Below, one piece after another: positions 28,281-37,809 of a stretch of DNA of 64,000 nucleotides. Location: contig NZ_RKQK01000003.1 of assembly GCF_003814915.1 (NCBI RefSeq), positions 124,001-188,000 on the forward strand, read 5' to 3'. The position numbers and the translations under genes are program-made. Below the pieces are notes generated by a model. That model made no database searches, was not told the origin of the DNA, and worked only from the letters and a program-made list of their open reading frames with translations. Position 1 is the stretch's first letter, and each line of letters starts with the position of its first letter. The stretch comes from Pacificibacter maritimus (GTDB lineage Bacteria > Pseudomonadota > Alphaproteobacteria > Rhodobacterales > Rhodobacteraceae).

Positions 28281-29126
28281 TTAGGACTTTAATTTGGTGC
28301 CCCGTTTGAACATCACCCAGCAGGAAAACAAGACGGCAAAGGCACAGCCGCCGACAACGCAAAGGCCTAAGATAGGCGACGAATCAGAGCGCCCGATAAT
28401 GCCATAGCGCACCCCGTCAATTAGATAGAACACGGGATTAAAATGGGTCAGCGTGCGAAACCAAACAGGCAGGCTGTCCACGGAATAAAACGTGCCTGAC
28501 AGAAAGGACAAAGGCGTAATGATAAAGTTGGTAATCGCAGCCATTTGATCGAATTTTTGCGCCACGATACCAGCCAAAACGCCGACCCCGCCCATGAACA
28601 AAGCGCCCAAAGTTAGGAACAACAGCGCATATAGCGGGTGGGAGACACCCAAGCCTACGCTCAGCGCCATGCCCAGCCAAATCGCAAAGGCCACGAACAG
28701 ACCACGCGCCAAAGCGCCTGCCATATAGCCCAAAACCAGTTCTAACGGCGATAGGGGTGGCATGAGTGTGTCAACGATATTGCCTTGCACTTTCGAAACC
28801 AGCAAAGACGAAGACGTATTGGTGAACGCGTTCTGGATCACGGTCATAGATAAAATACCAGGGGCCAAAAAGTGTATAAATGGCACGCCCATCACATCGC
28901 CACGGTTTGCGCCAATGGCCAATGTGAAAACTGCCAAGAACAACCCAGCGGTAATCAAAGGCGCCAATAAGGTCTGTGTCCAAACCGTCGTAAAGCGTAA
29001 AATTTCACGCAGCGCCAATGTGTACAGACCCATCCAATTGATCACACCAAAACGGCGCACCCCCATGCTGGCATCGGTTTGGCCCAGACTTGCGTCAGAT
29101 TGACTTGAATTAATTGCCTGTGTCAT
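28281..29126 (-). CDS. ABC-2 type transporter permease without an adjacent ATPase
   Basis: 281 residues with six hydrophobic segments. The ABC-2 signature is clear: FLAPGILSMTVIQNAF, GNIVDTLMPPLSPLEL, and the FNPVFYLIDGVRYG loop shared with the YadH/drug-export permeases. No ATP-binding gene is attached. A second permease of the same family with its ATPase lies 2 kb away on the other strand. Either this protein borrows that ATPase or its partner lies elsewhere. Divergent from gcrA. Confidence 0.88.
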   Translation of the reverse strand: MTQAINSSQSDASLGQTDASMGVRRFGVINWMGLYTLALREILRFTTVWTQTLLAPLITAGLFLAVFTLAIGANRGDVMGVPFIHFLAPGILSMTVIQNAFTNTSSSLLVSKVQGNIVDTLMPPLSPLELVLGYMAGALARGLFVAFAIWLGMALSVGLGVSHPLYALLFLTLGALFMGGVGVLAGIVAQKFDQMAAITNFIITPLSFLSGTFYSVDSLPVWFRTLTHFNPVFYLIDGVRYGIIGRSDSSPILGLCVVGGCAFAVLFSCWVMFKRGTKLKS

Positions 29127-29422
29127 CAGATATTCCCCAATTGAGTCGCTGCACGCGCTTGTAACCTGTCTCAGGCTGTTTAAAATAGGGTGTGTTAGGA
29201 ATTCTCAAAGCACTTCCTGCGCAAAAGGGCTTTGCACAAAGGCCCAAGGGACCACTCGATGGTGGAGACCTGTGCAGTAGCGCTTGCTCGCCTGCCCTAC
29301 GCCGTGTAGGGATACAGGCCAGTAGAGATTTGCCAAATGAGCGAGGCCCCTCTCGCACGATGAAGATGCTATACCAACGGCCATCTGGGCCGTTTTGGTT
29401 TTGCGAAGTACAAGGAACGATC

Positions 29423-30004
29423 ATGTCCTGGACCGATGAGCGCGTCGAGCTGTTGAAAAAAATGTGGGGCGAGGGTCAATCAGCCTCGCAGATCGCAAAA
29501 GAGCTTGGCGGTGTAACCCGCAATGCCGTGATTGGCAAAGTGCACCGCCTTGGCTTGTCCAATCGCGCGGGCAGCACAGCACCTGCAAAACCCGCGGCCG
29601 CGAAAGCGAAAGCCACAGCCAAGCCCAAGGTCGAAGCAGCACCAGCGCCCAAGCCGAAGGCAAAGCCAGCGCCGAAAGCGGCTGAACCCGCCGCCCCTGC
29701 GCCAAAGCCGTCTTTGCCAGCGCGCCGTGCAATCATCCCTGCGGGTCAACCTTTGCCGCCCCAGCCTTCTGCCAACGAAATTCCAGCCGAAGCTTTGGCA
29801 AAGGTCTCTGAGGTCGAAAAGAAGGCCAAAAAGATTTCCGTTATGGAACTCACCGAGAAAACCTGCAAATGGCCGATTGGTGACCCTGCGACGGATGATT
29901 TTTGGTTCTGCGGCCTGCCAAGCAAGCAAGGCAAACCTTACTGCGAAGCGCATGTGGGCGTGGCTTTCCAGCCGATGTCATCACGCCGAGATCGTCGACG
30001 CTAA
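29423..30004 (+). CDS. gcrA: GcrA cell-cycle regulator
   Basis: 193 residues. N-terminal DNA-binding domain MSWTDERVELLKKMW...GGVTRNAVIGKVHRLGL (1-45), a long Ala/Pro/Lys-rich linker, then a C-terminal Cys-containing domain (TCKWPIGDP...WFCG...YCEAHV). In Caulobacter GcrA binds sigma-70 and activates promoters methylated at GANTC by CcrM. Start at the ATG at 29423 behind AAGGAA; the open frame upstream is not protein-like. One GAGTC site (about 29145) lies in the 296-bp upstream region. Confidence 0.95.
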   Translation: MSWTDERVELLKKMWGEGQSASQIAKELGGVTRNAVIGKVHRLGLSNRAGSTAPAKPAAAKAKATAKPKVEAAPAPKPKAKPAPKAAEPAAPAPKPSLPARRAIIPAGQPLPPQPSANEIPAEALAKVSEVEKKAKKISVMELTEKTCKWPIGDPATDDFWFCGLPSKQGKPYCEAHVGVAFQPMSSRRDRRR

Positions 30005-30028
30005 AGGCGAATTAGATTTGTATTTTAC

Positions 30029-30056
30029 AAAAGCCGCTCTTTTAGGGCGGCTTTTT
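30029..30056 (+). terminator. Intrinsic terminator of gcrA
   Basis: AAAGCCGC stem paired with GCGGCTTT (extended by a T-G and a C-G pair), 5-nt loop, then T-run. 25 bp after the gcrA stop. Confidence 0.88.
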
Positions 30057-30186
30057 ATATCGACGCGCGCTTTCGTGTGCGCCAGTGGCGCAGGGTCTGT
30101 GCGGACGACAAGGGTTCTCAAAATCGCTTAGCAGAGCTAAATGACGTACCAAGAGTGACACTATTTCAATTTGAAAGGCCCTGACT

Positions 30187-31113
30187 ATGGCGCCCATTAT
30201 CGAAATCAAGAACCTGACCAAGACCTATGGATCGGGCACACATGCGCTTGATCACGTCAATTTAAACATCGAAAAGGGCGAAATTATTGCACTGCTCGGA
30301 CCAAATGGTGCAGGCAAAACAACTTTGATCAGTGCCATTTGCGGCATGATCAAAATCAGTTCTGGTACAGTGACCGTTGGCGGGTTTGATGTGGAAAAAG
30401 AGCCCCGCAAAGCGCGTGCGCAAATCGGGCTTGTTCCACAGGAAATAGCGCTCGATATCTTTGAAACCGTCTGGAATTCCGTGCGCCTAACGCGGGGCCT
30501 TTTTGGGCGAAAGCCTGATGATGCCTATTTGGAAGAGGTTTTGAAATCCTTGTCCTTATGGGACAAAAAGGATGCCAAAAACATGGCTCTGTCGGGTGGT
30601 ATGAAACGCCGTGTCATGATCGCTAAGGCATTGTCGCATCAGCCAAAAGTCCTGTTTTTGGATGAACCGACCGCGGGGGTTGATGTGGCCTTGCGCCGCG
30701 ATATGTGGGATGTGGTGCGCAAACTGCGTGACAGTGGCGTCACCATTATTTTGACCACCCATTATATCGAAGAAGCCGAAGAAATGGCCGACCGCATTGG
30801 CGTGATCAACGGCGGAAAAATCCTGTTGGTCGAAAACACTGCCACTTTGATGCAAAGCTTTGGGCGCAAGACCCTAAAGTTGTCTCTTGTTGAACCACTC
30901 GCTGAGCTGCCTGCAAGCCTGTCTGACTATGATTTACAGCGTTCTCAAGACGGTCTGACCCTGACCTACACCTATGACACGCGCGCCGAGCGATCTGGTA
31001 TCACACGCATGATTGCGGATTTGGCTGCAGCAAGCATTTCAGTGCGCGATTTGGAAAGTCATCAAAGCTCATTGGAAGATGTATTTTTGACCCTTGTGGA
31101 GGAAACAGCATGA
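30187..31113 (+). CDS. ABC transporter ATP-binding protein (YadG-like)
   Basis: 308 residues. Walker [10 protein letters not shown] at 38-46, Q-loop in GLVPQE, signature LSGGMKRRV, Walker B LFLDEPT, H-loop [17 protein letters not shown]-terminal ~80 residues after the ATPase core is typical of exporters of the DrrA/YadG type. Overlaps the permease start by 4 bp, so the two form one transporter. Substrate unknown. Confidence 0.94.
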   Translation: MAPIIEIKNLTKTYGSGTHALDHVNLNIEKGEIIALLGPNGAGKTTLISAICGMIKISSGTVTVGGFDVEKEPRKARAQIGLVPQEIALDIFETVWNSVRLTRGLFGRKPDDAYLEEVLKSLSLWDKKDAKNMALSGGMKRRVMIAKALSHQPKVLFLDEPTAGVDVALRRDMWDVVRKLRDSGVTIILTTHYIEEAEEMADRIGVINGGKILLVENTATLMQSFGRKTLKLSLVEPLAELPASLSDYDLQRSQDGLTLTYTYDTRAERSGITRMIADLAAASISVRDLESHQSSLEDVFLTLVEETA

Positions 31114-31871
31114 ATTGGCTGGCCATAAAATCTATATATATATCGGAAATGAAAAGATTTTTTCGAACCTTAAGTCAGTCCATCTTGTCGCCAGTTCTAT
31201 CGACTGTCTTGTATTTTGTCGTCTTCGGTGCGGCCATCGGCGGGCGCATTCAAGAGGTCGGAGGGATTTCTTACGGTGCATTCATCGTCCCTGGTTTGAT
31301 CATGTTAACGGTCTTGCAACAGTCGCTATCAAATGCCTCATTCGGGATTTATTTCCCCAAGTTTACAGGCACGATTTTTGAATTGTTTACAGCCCCGATT
31401 TCCTTTGTTGAAATTCTGATCGGCTATGTGGGATCAGCTGCGAGCAAGGCGATGATCATCGCTTTTGTCACTTTGATCACCGCGACCTTCTTTGTGGATC
31501 TACAAATCGCCCACCCGTTTTGGGCCCTTGGTTTTCTGGTTTTAACGGCTGTCAGTTTTTCATTGCTGGGCTTTATCATCGGGATTTGGGCCAGCAATTT
31601 TGAACAGCTGCAAATCATTCCACTTTTGGTGGTCACACCTTTGGTGTTTTTGGGCGGCGCGTTTTATTCAGCGGATATGTTGCCTGGCTTTTGGGAAACT
31701 GTGGTCAAATTTAACCCTGTGCTTTACCTGATCTCGGGCTTTCGCTGGGCGTTTTTCGAAGTCTCAGATGTGCCTGTCGGCGTGTCACTGGCGGCGATTT
31801 CGATCTTTTTACTTCTGTGCATTTCTGCGGTGGCATGGATTTTCAAAACAGGTTGGCGCTTAAAAGAGTAA
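31110..31871 (+). CDS. ABC transporter permease (YadH-like)
   Basis: 253 residues, six hydrophobic segments, ABC-2 signature with [13 protein letters not shown] in the last third. Start codon overlaps the ATPase stop (ATGA). Shows the same ABC-2 plan as the permease at 28.3 kb but is clearly diverged from it. Exports an unknown substrate. Confidence 0.92.
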   Translation: MNWLAIKSIYISEMKRFFRTLSQSILSPVLSTVLYFVVFGAAIGGRIQEVGGISYGAFIVPGLIMLTVLQQSLSNASFGIYFPKFTGTIFELFTAPISFVEILIGYVGSAASKAMIIAFVTLITATFFVDLQIAHPFWALGFLVLTAVSFSLLGFIIGIWASNFEQLQIIPLLVVTPLVFLGGAFYSADMLPGFWETVVKFNPVLYLISGFRWAFFEVSDVPVGVSLAAISIFLLLCISAVAWIFKTGWRLKE

Positions 31872-31892
31872 TTTAGGTCAAATCATCGTTAT

Positions 31893-31919
31893 CTAAAGGG
31901 GGGGGCTTTGCCCCCCTTC
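31893..31919 (+). terminator. Probable terminator after the ABC transporter
   Basis: G-run/C-run stem (GGGGGGGC with GCCCCCC) with TTT loop, but only TTCT after it, so a weak intrinsic terminator. Confidence 0.5.
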
Positions 31920-32113
31920 TCATGAGAAAATCACGTAAAACCCAAGCCAGTATGGCTTTAAATCGGATCACAATTGTTACGTTCGATTTTGCACAGAAAC
32001 TGTTTGAGCGCAGTGAGTTGTTCCAATGAAAAAGACACCCCATATTATGGCCAACGTTTCTGATCGGGACTGATCGGGAGCCGAAACATATTTTTGAGAG
32101 AGTGACCCAACCT

Positions 32114-32689
32114 ATGAAAAACCTTCTTCTTTCCTCCGTCATCGGCCTTGGTTTCGCAACGGCAGCTGTTGCAGACACAACCGAATACGCGCTTGACGCA
32201 TCCCACAGCCAAATCGAATTTTCTTACAACCACCTTGGTTACTCAACAACCAAAGGTATTTTTTCAGGTTTCGAAGGCACGATCCAATTCGACGCTGAAG
32301 ATGCAGCAAATTCATCTGTAGAAGTGTCTTTCCCAGCAGACAGCCTGTACACAGGTTGGGCTGAACGCACAGCGCATCTCTTGGGCGAAGATTTCTTTGG
32401 CGCAGAAGCCAACCCAACAATCACATTCAAATCCACAAGCATCGAAGTGACAGGCGAAAACACAGGTTTGATCACTGGCGATTTGACTTTGAACGGCATC
32501 ACGAAGCCAGCTGTTTTGGACGCGACGATGAACCAAATGGGCGATCACCCAATGGCAAAAACGCCTTGGGCAGGCTTTGACGCGACAACAACAATTTTGC
32601 GTTCAGACTACGACATGGGCATGTTCGCACCTTACATTTCTGACGAAGTTGAAGTGAACATTTCAATCGAAGCTATGCAAGCGATGTAA
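32114..32689 (+). CDS. Periplasmic YceI family protein
   Basis: 191 residues with a signal peptide (ends about AAVA, residue 20). The YceI lipocalin-like fold is shown by YALDASHSQIEFSYNHLG at the mature N-terminus, FGAEANPTITFKST, and GDLTLNGITKPAVLD. YceI proteins bind polyprenoid or other lipids in the periplasm. Start ATG at 32114; a GTG 12 bp upstream is less likely. Convergent with a cytochrome b561-YceI fusion. Confidence 0.93.
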   Translation: MKNLLLSSVIGLGFATAAVADTTEYALDASHSQIEFSYNHLGYSTTKGIFSGFEGTIQFDAEDAANSSVEVSFPADSLYTGWAERTAHLLGEDFFGAEANPTITFKSTSIEVTGENTGLITGDLTLNGITKPAVLDATMNQMGDHPMAKTPWAGFDATTTILRSDYDMGMFAPYISDEVEVNISIEAMQAM

Positions 32690-32713
32690 GCTGACTGGCT
32701 TACGACATCTTTG

Positions 32714-32748
32714 AAGGCCGCTGAAGCAGTGCTCAGCGGCCTTTTTTT
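32714..32748 (+). terminator. Intrinsic terminator of the yceI gene
   Basis: 11-bp perfect stem AAGGCCGCTGA/TCAGCGGCCTT with 8-nt loop and a T7 tail. Confidence 0.92.
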
Positions 32749-32846
32749 ATGGGCTTATGTATGAGGATAGGTGTGAAGTCTGCCTGTTACCGCGTGGCTC
32801 TAGTGGGGGCCTAGTGGGCGCATTTTGCACGCCATAGGTTTGCATT

Positions 32847-32879
32847 AAAAAAGGGGCACCAAAGCGCCCCCTTTTTTTT
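32847..32879 (-). terminator. Intrinsic terminator of the b561-YceI gene
   Basis: AAAAAGGGG/CCCCCTTTTT stem with flanking A6 and T8 runs, so it can work in both directions; it sits 35 bp past the stop of the minus-strand gene. Confidence 0.82.
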
Positions 32880-32913
32880 GGTTTCATAAATGGATATGGC
32901 CTACTGCTGCCGT

Positions 32914-34140
32914 CTATTCAGCGCGCTGTGCAGTGAGCTCCACGGTTATATCAACGGCAAAACCAACAGTGCTTTCATCGGCGTAGCCCTGCCCCATGCC
33001 GAAATCACGGCGGTCCAATAGAGCTTGGCCAGTCATCTTTGCCGCAGTGCCATCAACTTGCAGATCAAATTCCAACAAGACAGGCACAGTTTGCCCGATC
33101 AAGGTCACATCCCCCGTGGCCACATGTGCGGGGCCATTCTCGATGCGGGCGATCTCGGCTTCGAAGATGGATGTGGTATAGGCATCTGTGTTGAAAAACT
33201 CCGGCCCTTTGGCTGTTGAGGTCACAGACCCAAGCGTCAGAGAGGTCGTGTCGATGTTCACGGATACTGTGCCCAAACCTGTGTCGACGTCATATGTGAT
33301 CTGCGCATTCCAAGTGTCAAAGACACCTTCGATCGGTGCACCAGATTGTGCGACCTTAAAGCTCAAGCGGCCATCTGTAACGGTCCATTCAGGCGCATCG
33401 GTCACAGGCATGATCCCAGAAGGTTCATCTTGTGTTGCCTCAACTTCAGCGGGGGCAGCCGCAGTTTCAACCGCCATCGCATTTCCCGCCAGCGCGCCGC
33501 CAATAACAATCACCCATAGCCCAAGACCCGCAAGCGGGGCAATCAGGCTATGACTGCTGGTTGAAGCATCGCCTGCTGACACGCCTTTGGTCATACGCGC
33601 CATCGTGTCGTCTTTGTCGATCACCACATGTTTTACTGCGCCAGCAATATGGGCCACAACCGCACCCAACAGGACGAAAACGGCCACCCCGTGCACAGCC
33701 CCCGCTGCGTGGGAAACGGCTTCGGATTTTGGTACAAAGGGCAGTCCTTGGCCGAAGGGCCACCAAATATTGGCAAAGCCCACTTCGGCGGCATGCATCA
33801 CCCAACCAGACAAAGGCACAACCACAAGGGCACCGTAAAGCGCCCAGTGCATGACCTCAGCCGCCAAAGTTTCAAGCTTCTTTTCAGGGTGCAACGGCAC
33901 AGGGCGGGGCTGGACAATCGCCCAAATGATGCGCAAAACCGCCAGAATAAACACCGTCACACCAACCGTTTTATGCACGGAATACAGCGTCTTGAGTGTG
34001 TCTACGGTTTCGGCATTGCGGGGCATGTTGTCACCAATGATGCCCAGCGCAAAGGCCGTCAGGATCAGCAGGGCAATCGCCCAGTGGAAAAAGCGGGCCA
34101 AGCCGCCGTAGCTGTTTTTCGTATTTGTCATTTGGCTCAC
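32914..34140 (-). CDS. Cytochrome b561 - YceI fusion protein
   Basis: 408 residues. The N-terminal ~180 are a cytochrome b561/b-type membrane domain with about four helices and histidines in ARFFHWA, LYSVHKT, VMHWALYG and AHIAGAVKH, suited to bind two haems. After a further hydrophobic segment (about 200-222) and an acidic Ala/Glu linker comes a periplasmic YceI domain (about 245-405, VTDGRLSFKVAQSG...LLDRRDFGMG). The fusion suggests electron transfer in the membrane coupled to a lipid or quinone held by the YceI part (inference). MTNTKNS at residue 4 is an alternative start. Confidence 0.9.
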   Translation of the reverse strand: MSQMTNTKNSYGGLARFFHWAIALLILTAFALGIIGDNMPRNAETVDTLKTLYSVHKTVGVTVFILAVLRIIWAIVQPRPVPLHPEKKLETLAAEVMHWALYGALVVVPLSGWVMHAAEVGFANIWWPFGQGLPFVPKSEAVSHAAGAVHGVAVFVLLGAVVAHIAGAVKHVVIDKDDTMARMTKGVSAGDASTSSHSLIAPLAGLGLWVIVIGGALAGNAMAVETAAAPAEVEATQDEPSGIMPVTDAPEWTVTDGRLSFKVAQSGAPIEGVFDTWNAQITYDVDTGLGTVSVNIDTTSLTLGSVTSTAKGPEFFNTDAYTTSIFEAEIARIENGPAHVATGDVTLIGQTVPVLLEFDLQVDGTAAKMTGQALLDRRDFGMGQGYADESTVGFAVDITVELTAQRAE

Positions 34141-34343
34141 TCGTTGAAGAGGGTTAAACTGTTTTCACCTGTTTAGCGGCATTTTTGCCCCTGTGTGAGG
34201 GGCGTTAACGCACATATTGCAACATCTCACGCACATGTGTGCATTCGTGCCGCATCAACTTGCGTCACGGGCTGCGATGTATCGCGGTCCCACAGAGTAA
34301 CGACAGACTTCACCCGTGCGTTAAACCCGTGTATGGCAGGGCT

Positions 34344-35759
34344 ATGAGCACAAATCCACCGAATCTCCGCCCCGATCTGGCCCCTCGGCCAGTTGTTGAT
34401 GTCGCCAATGGCAAAGCCCGCACAGACCAGCCAACGATTGGCATGGTTTCACTTGGCTGTCCAAAAGCTTTGGTGGACAGTGAACGGATTTTGACGCGCC
34501 TGCGCGCCGAAGGCTATGCGATTTCAAACGATTACACGGGCGCTGATGCGGTTGTGGTCAATACCTGCGGCTTTTTGGACAGTGCCAAAGCCGAAAGTCT
34601 TGAGGCCATCGGCGAGGCGCTGCAAGAAAACGGTAAGGTTATTGTCACGGGCTGTTTGGGCGCGGAGCCCGAATATATCACTGGCGTGCATCCCAAAGTT
34701 CTGGCCGTCACTGGCCCGCATCAATATGAACAAGTTTTGGATGCCGTGCACGGTGCTGTGCCGCCCAAACCGAACCCTTATGTTGATCTGCTGCCTGCGC
34801 AATCCGTGTCTTTGACTCCGCGCCATTTCAGCTATCTCAAAATCTCTGAGGGCTGTAATCACGCCTGCAAATTCTGCATCATTCCCGACATGCGCGGCAA
34901 ACTGCAATCGCGCCCTGTGCATGCGATCTTGCGCGAGGCTGAAAAGCTGGTGGAGGCTGGCGTTAAAGAATTGCTCGTGATCTCACAAGACACATCCGCT
35001 TACGGGCTTGATCGTCGCTATTCGACGCATCCTTGGAAAGATCGTGATGTACGTTCACACATCACTGATCTGACACGCGAGCTCGGCCAACTGGGCGCGG
35101 CGGATGATCTGTGGGTGCGCTTGCATTATGTTTACCCCTACCCTCATGTGCGCGATTTGATCCCACTGATGGCGGATACATCGAATGCGGTTTTGCCCTA
35201 TCTTGATATCCCCTTCCAACATGGCCACCCAGATGTTTTGAAACGCATGGCGCGCCCTGCGGCTTCAGCCAAAGTGCTGGATGAAATCGCCGCATGGCGC
35301 AGCGATTGTCCTGATATCACCCTGCGGTCCACGTTCATTGTCGGCTACCCAGGTGAGACCGAGGCCGAATTCCAATATATGCTCGATTGGCTGGATGAAG
35401 CGCAGCTCGACCGCGTGGGCTGCTTCAAATACGAAAACGTCGCTGGCGCGCGCTCGAATGCGCTGCCCGATCACGTGGCTGAAGAGGTCAAACAAGAGCG
35501 CTGGGAACGGTTCATGGAAAAATCCCAAGCCATTTCCGAGGCCAAGCTAGCACGTAAAGTCGGTCAGACGATGCAGGTTATCGTGGACGACATCGACGAA
35601 GACGGCATCGCCACCTGCCGCACCAAAAGCGACGCGCCCGAGATTGATGGGAACTTGTTTATTGATGAGGGCACGTCTGGTTTGAGTGTCGGGGATTTGG
35701 TGACAGTCGAGGTAGATGAGGCTGGGGAGTATGATTTGTGGGGGTGCATTTCGAAATAG
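34344..35759 (+). CDS. rimO: Ribosomal protein S12 methylthiotransferase
   Basis: 471 residues. N-terminal MTTase domain with Cys39, Cys75 and Cys104 for one iron-sulphur cluster; radical SAM CxxxCxxC at Cys171, 175, 178 ([18 protein letters not shown]); C-terminal TRAM domain. Adds a methylthio group to the beta carbon of an aspartate in ribosomal protein S12. Start at the ATG at 34344; the [12 protein letters not shown] motif is specific to RimO. A hairpin with GTTTT tail follows directly. Confidence 0.96.
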   Translation: MSTNPPNLRPDLAPRPVVDVANGKARTDQPTIGMVSLGCPKALVDSERILTRLRAEGYAISNDYTGADAVVVNTCGFLDSAKAESLEAIGEALQENGKVIVTGCLGAEPEYITGVHPKVLAVTGPHQYEQVLDAVHGAVPPKPNPYVDLLPAQSVSLTPRHFSYLKISEGCNHACKFCIIPDMRGKLQSRPVHAILREAEKLVEAGVKELLVISQDTSAYGLDRRYSTHPWKDRDVRSHITDLTRELGQLGAADDLWVRLHYVYPYPHVRDLIPLMADTSNAVLPYLDIPFQHGHPDVLKRMARPAASAKVLDEIAAWRSDCPDITLRSTFIVGYPGETEAEFQYMLDWLDEAQLDRVGCFKYENVAGARSNALPDHVAEEVKQERWERFMEKSQAISEAKLARKVGQTMQVIVDDIDEDGIATCRTKSDAPEIDGNLFIDEGTSGLSVGDLVTVEVDEAGEYDLWGCISK

Positions 35760-36235
35760 AAAACAGTCTGGGAGACTGTTTTCAGAAATGCACGAAATCG
35801 GAACGTTGGGGATCATTTTTCGGAGGCAACGCGCGTAAGACCCGACAGGGTCGGAGCGCTGGAGAGTTTCAAAATCTAAAGCTCTCGATCGAAAGTGGGA
35901 ATGGCGACGCGGTTAAAGTCCTCCAAGCGCTCCTCAGGGCATATCAGTCAGCGTATGCTTTGCACGATGAATTTGATTCTGAAAAAATACAAGTAAGCCC
36001 CACAAAACAAACTGGGTATGGGAAGTTATCAATCGTCACTCGATGGGCAACGGTTTACGTATTGTCAGAATGCCTATTTGATTATGCTCGCAATCAAACT
36101 GATACAATACCGCCAAAGTTCCCAACTCTGCGTTTGTTGAGTGCGGTCCGACATTCCGGATTTGAGCCACAGCGATACGATGATTTAGAACGCTTTCTGA
36201 CAAATGCAGTAAAACAAGACTTTATGGAAATCTGA
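35744..36235 (+). CDS. Unrecognised AT-rich accessory ORF, possibly truncated
   Basis: An open frame of about 160 residues that begins inside the end of rimO with GTG codons (35738 or 35744) and lacks any start with a good ribosome binding site. The body from about residue 45 looks protein-like and mostly alpha-helical ([36 protein letters not shown]), but I recognise no domain. It is distinctly more AT-rich than rimO. The first ~45 codons run through the rimO hairpin and a GACCC/GGGTC inverted repeat, so the true gene may have lost its 5' end. GGTCGG-GCGCT motifs lie on both sides of the AT-rich part. Could be a remnant. Confidence 0.35.
   Translation: MHFEIENSLGDCFQKCTKSERWGSFFGGNARKTRQGRSAGEFQNLKLSIESGNGDAVKVLQALLRAYQSAYALHDEFDSEKIQVSPTKQTGYGKLSIVTRWATVYVLSECLFDYARNQTDTIPPKFPTLRLLSAVRHSGFEPQRYDDLERFLTNAVKQDFMEI
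35760..35782 (+). terminator. Hairpin, probable terminator of rimO
   Basis: Perfect 10-bp inverted repeat AAAACAGTCT/AGACTGTTTT with a GGG loop, starting at the base after the rimO stop. Same design (AAAAC stem end, GGG loop, GTTTT) as the hairpin at 7818-7840. Confidence 0.65.
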
Positions 36236-36333
36236 CCCTTGGTCGGGCGCTCAGCAATGCTTGCATCGCTCAGGTCAAAGCATAAACCCAAATGCCTCAT
36301 TGGCCTGCGCAAATTCTGTTCTATATATATCCT

Positions 36334-36717
36334 ATGACGCAAAATGATCCCTCCGAAACCGAAGTTCTATTCAACGCGGACTGTCCTGTGTGCAATTTCG
36401 AGATTTCGCATTACGCGGGTTATGCGGCGCAACATGCGCTTTCAATCCGTTTTGATGATCTCAATTCATGCAATTTGCAGCGCTGGGGCCTGACTGAGGA
36501 TCAGGCGGCACGGCGGTTGTATGTGGCCCACAAAGGCCAGCTTGTGTCTGGCATCCCTGCGTTTCGGGTACTGTGGCGCGAAATGCCGAAATACAGGTGG
36601 CTTGCGCGCGTCACGGGCTGGCCCATAGTTTTACCGCTGAGTGAATGGGCTTACGACAGGGTTCTGGCCCCCATGATTTACAGGTGGCACCTAAGGCGCA
36701 AAGCAGGGCGCGGCTGA
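36334..36717 (+). CDS. DCC-family thiol-disulfide oxidoreductase-like protein (DUF393)
   Basis: 127 residues. DCPVC at 16-20 (LFNADCPVCNFE) is the DxxCxxC motif that names the family, with thioredoxin-like features; then the conserved RFDDLNS and GIPAFRVLWREMP segments. Cytoplasmic (no signal peptide). The start at 36334 is preferred to the upstream ATG at 36292 because the family starts a few residues before the motif. Natural substrate unknown. Confidence 0.88.
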   Translation: MTQNDPSETEVLFNADCPVCNFEISHYAGYAAQHALSIRFDDLNSCNLQRWGLTEDQAARRLYVAHKGQLVSGIPAFRVLWREMPKYRWLARVTGWPIVLPLSEWAYDRVLAPMIYRWHLRRKAGRG

Positions 36718-36822
36718 AAATTGGCTGCAAAAACGCAAAAAGATTTGTAACATTCATCTGCCGTTAGTTTTTTTGGCAGACAAAGGTCAGGTTCGTAGAA
36801 ACCGACTAAGGATCTGTGCTCG

Positions 36823-37755
36823 ATGACTTCTTTAATAAAACGCACAATTTTGAGCGCAGCATTGTTCTGCGCCGCGCCAATAATTGCCGCAGCTGAAACA
36901 ATTAACCTCGTGGTTCCATTTCCAGGCGGCGAAGATGGTTTCATTGAGGTGATATCCCGATATATTGCGGAAGATATCGATAAGAATACTGAATTGACGG
37001 TCAATTTTATCGAAGAAGCCGGCGCAGAACGCGGCCCCTTTGACATCATGGCCAAGGTTTCCACCGGTCAATATGAGGGGCCAACCGTGCTAACGTTGGT
37101 CAATGATATGTTTCTCGCAGGCCCTTTCGTCGCGCCTGAGACCAAAGCTAACCCGTTTCAGCCATTGGGATCCATTCTAACGTTTCCCGTGGTTTTAGTG
37201 GCACCAAGTTCATCCCCCTATCTAAACTTTGAAACCATGGCAGATGTGCATTTTGATCAGACGCTCAAATTAGGGTACCTGATGGCTGAGGCGGGATCTA
37301 CAAGTCAAACCAGAGCGGCAGCACGCTATTTTGATTTCGGTTTTGACCTAGCAACACCACATGAAACACCCACCTGTGATCTACTCCAATCAGGGCGGGT
37401 TGACGTTATGGTCACAATGCCAGAATTGGTGCAAGACTGTGAAGATGACGTAAGAATGATCCTTGCCTTGACGTCAGAACCTCACCCCTTGCTACCCGAT
37501 GTTGAAACAGTTGCAGATATAATTCCGCCGCTCGCGATGTCAGTGCGTTTGGGTTACTATGTCACCGATGACTTTCCGGAGCACCTGCGCCCGATCATAA
37601 AAGCATCGATTGAAAAAACGCTTCAATCTGAGCGAGCTCAAGCTTTGGCCAAAGAGAAGGCGAATGAACTAGACTGGACCGACCAGCAAGGAGAGTTAGA
37701 AAAGCTTCGTTTAGATGCTGCAGCGATGGGAAAAATTCAAACTTACCTGAATTAG
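36823..37755 (+). CDS. TctC/Bug-type periplasmic substrate-binding protein, orphan
   Basis: 310 residues with a signal peptide (ends about IIAAAE, residue 24). The mature N-terminus INLVVPFPGGEDGF resembles the VPFPPGG ligand loop of tripartite tricarboxylate transporter receptors, and the overall two-lobed length fits. No TctA/TctB membrane genes are near, so it is either an orphan receptor or serves a transporter elsewhere. Divergence in the ligand loop leaves the substrate open. Confidence 0.72.
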   Translation: MTSLIKRTILSAALFCAAPIIAAAETINLVVPFPGGEDGFIEVISRYIAEDIDKNTELTVNFIEEAGAERGPFDIMAKVSTGQYEGPTVLTLVNDMFLAGPFVAPETKANPFQPLGSILTFPVVLVAPSSSPYLNFETMADVHFDQTLKLGYLMAEAGSTSQTRAAARYFDFGFDLATPHETPTCDLLQSGRVDVMVTMPELVQDCEDDVRMILALTSEPHPLLPDVETVADIIPPLAMSVRLGYYVTDDFPEHLRPIIKASIEKTLQSERAQALAKEKANELDWTDQQGELEKLRLDAAAMGKIQTYLN

Positions 37756-37809
37756 AATGGTATTGCGGCGCTTAGCGCCTAAATCCCCCCAAAAAACTGC
37801 ACCTGTTCT

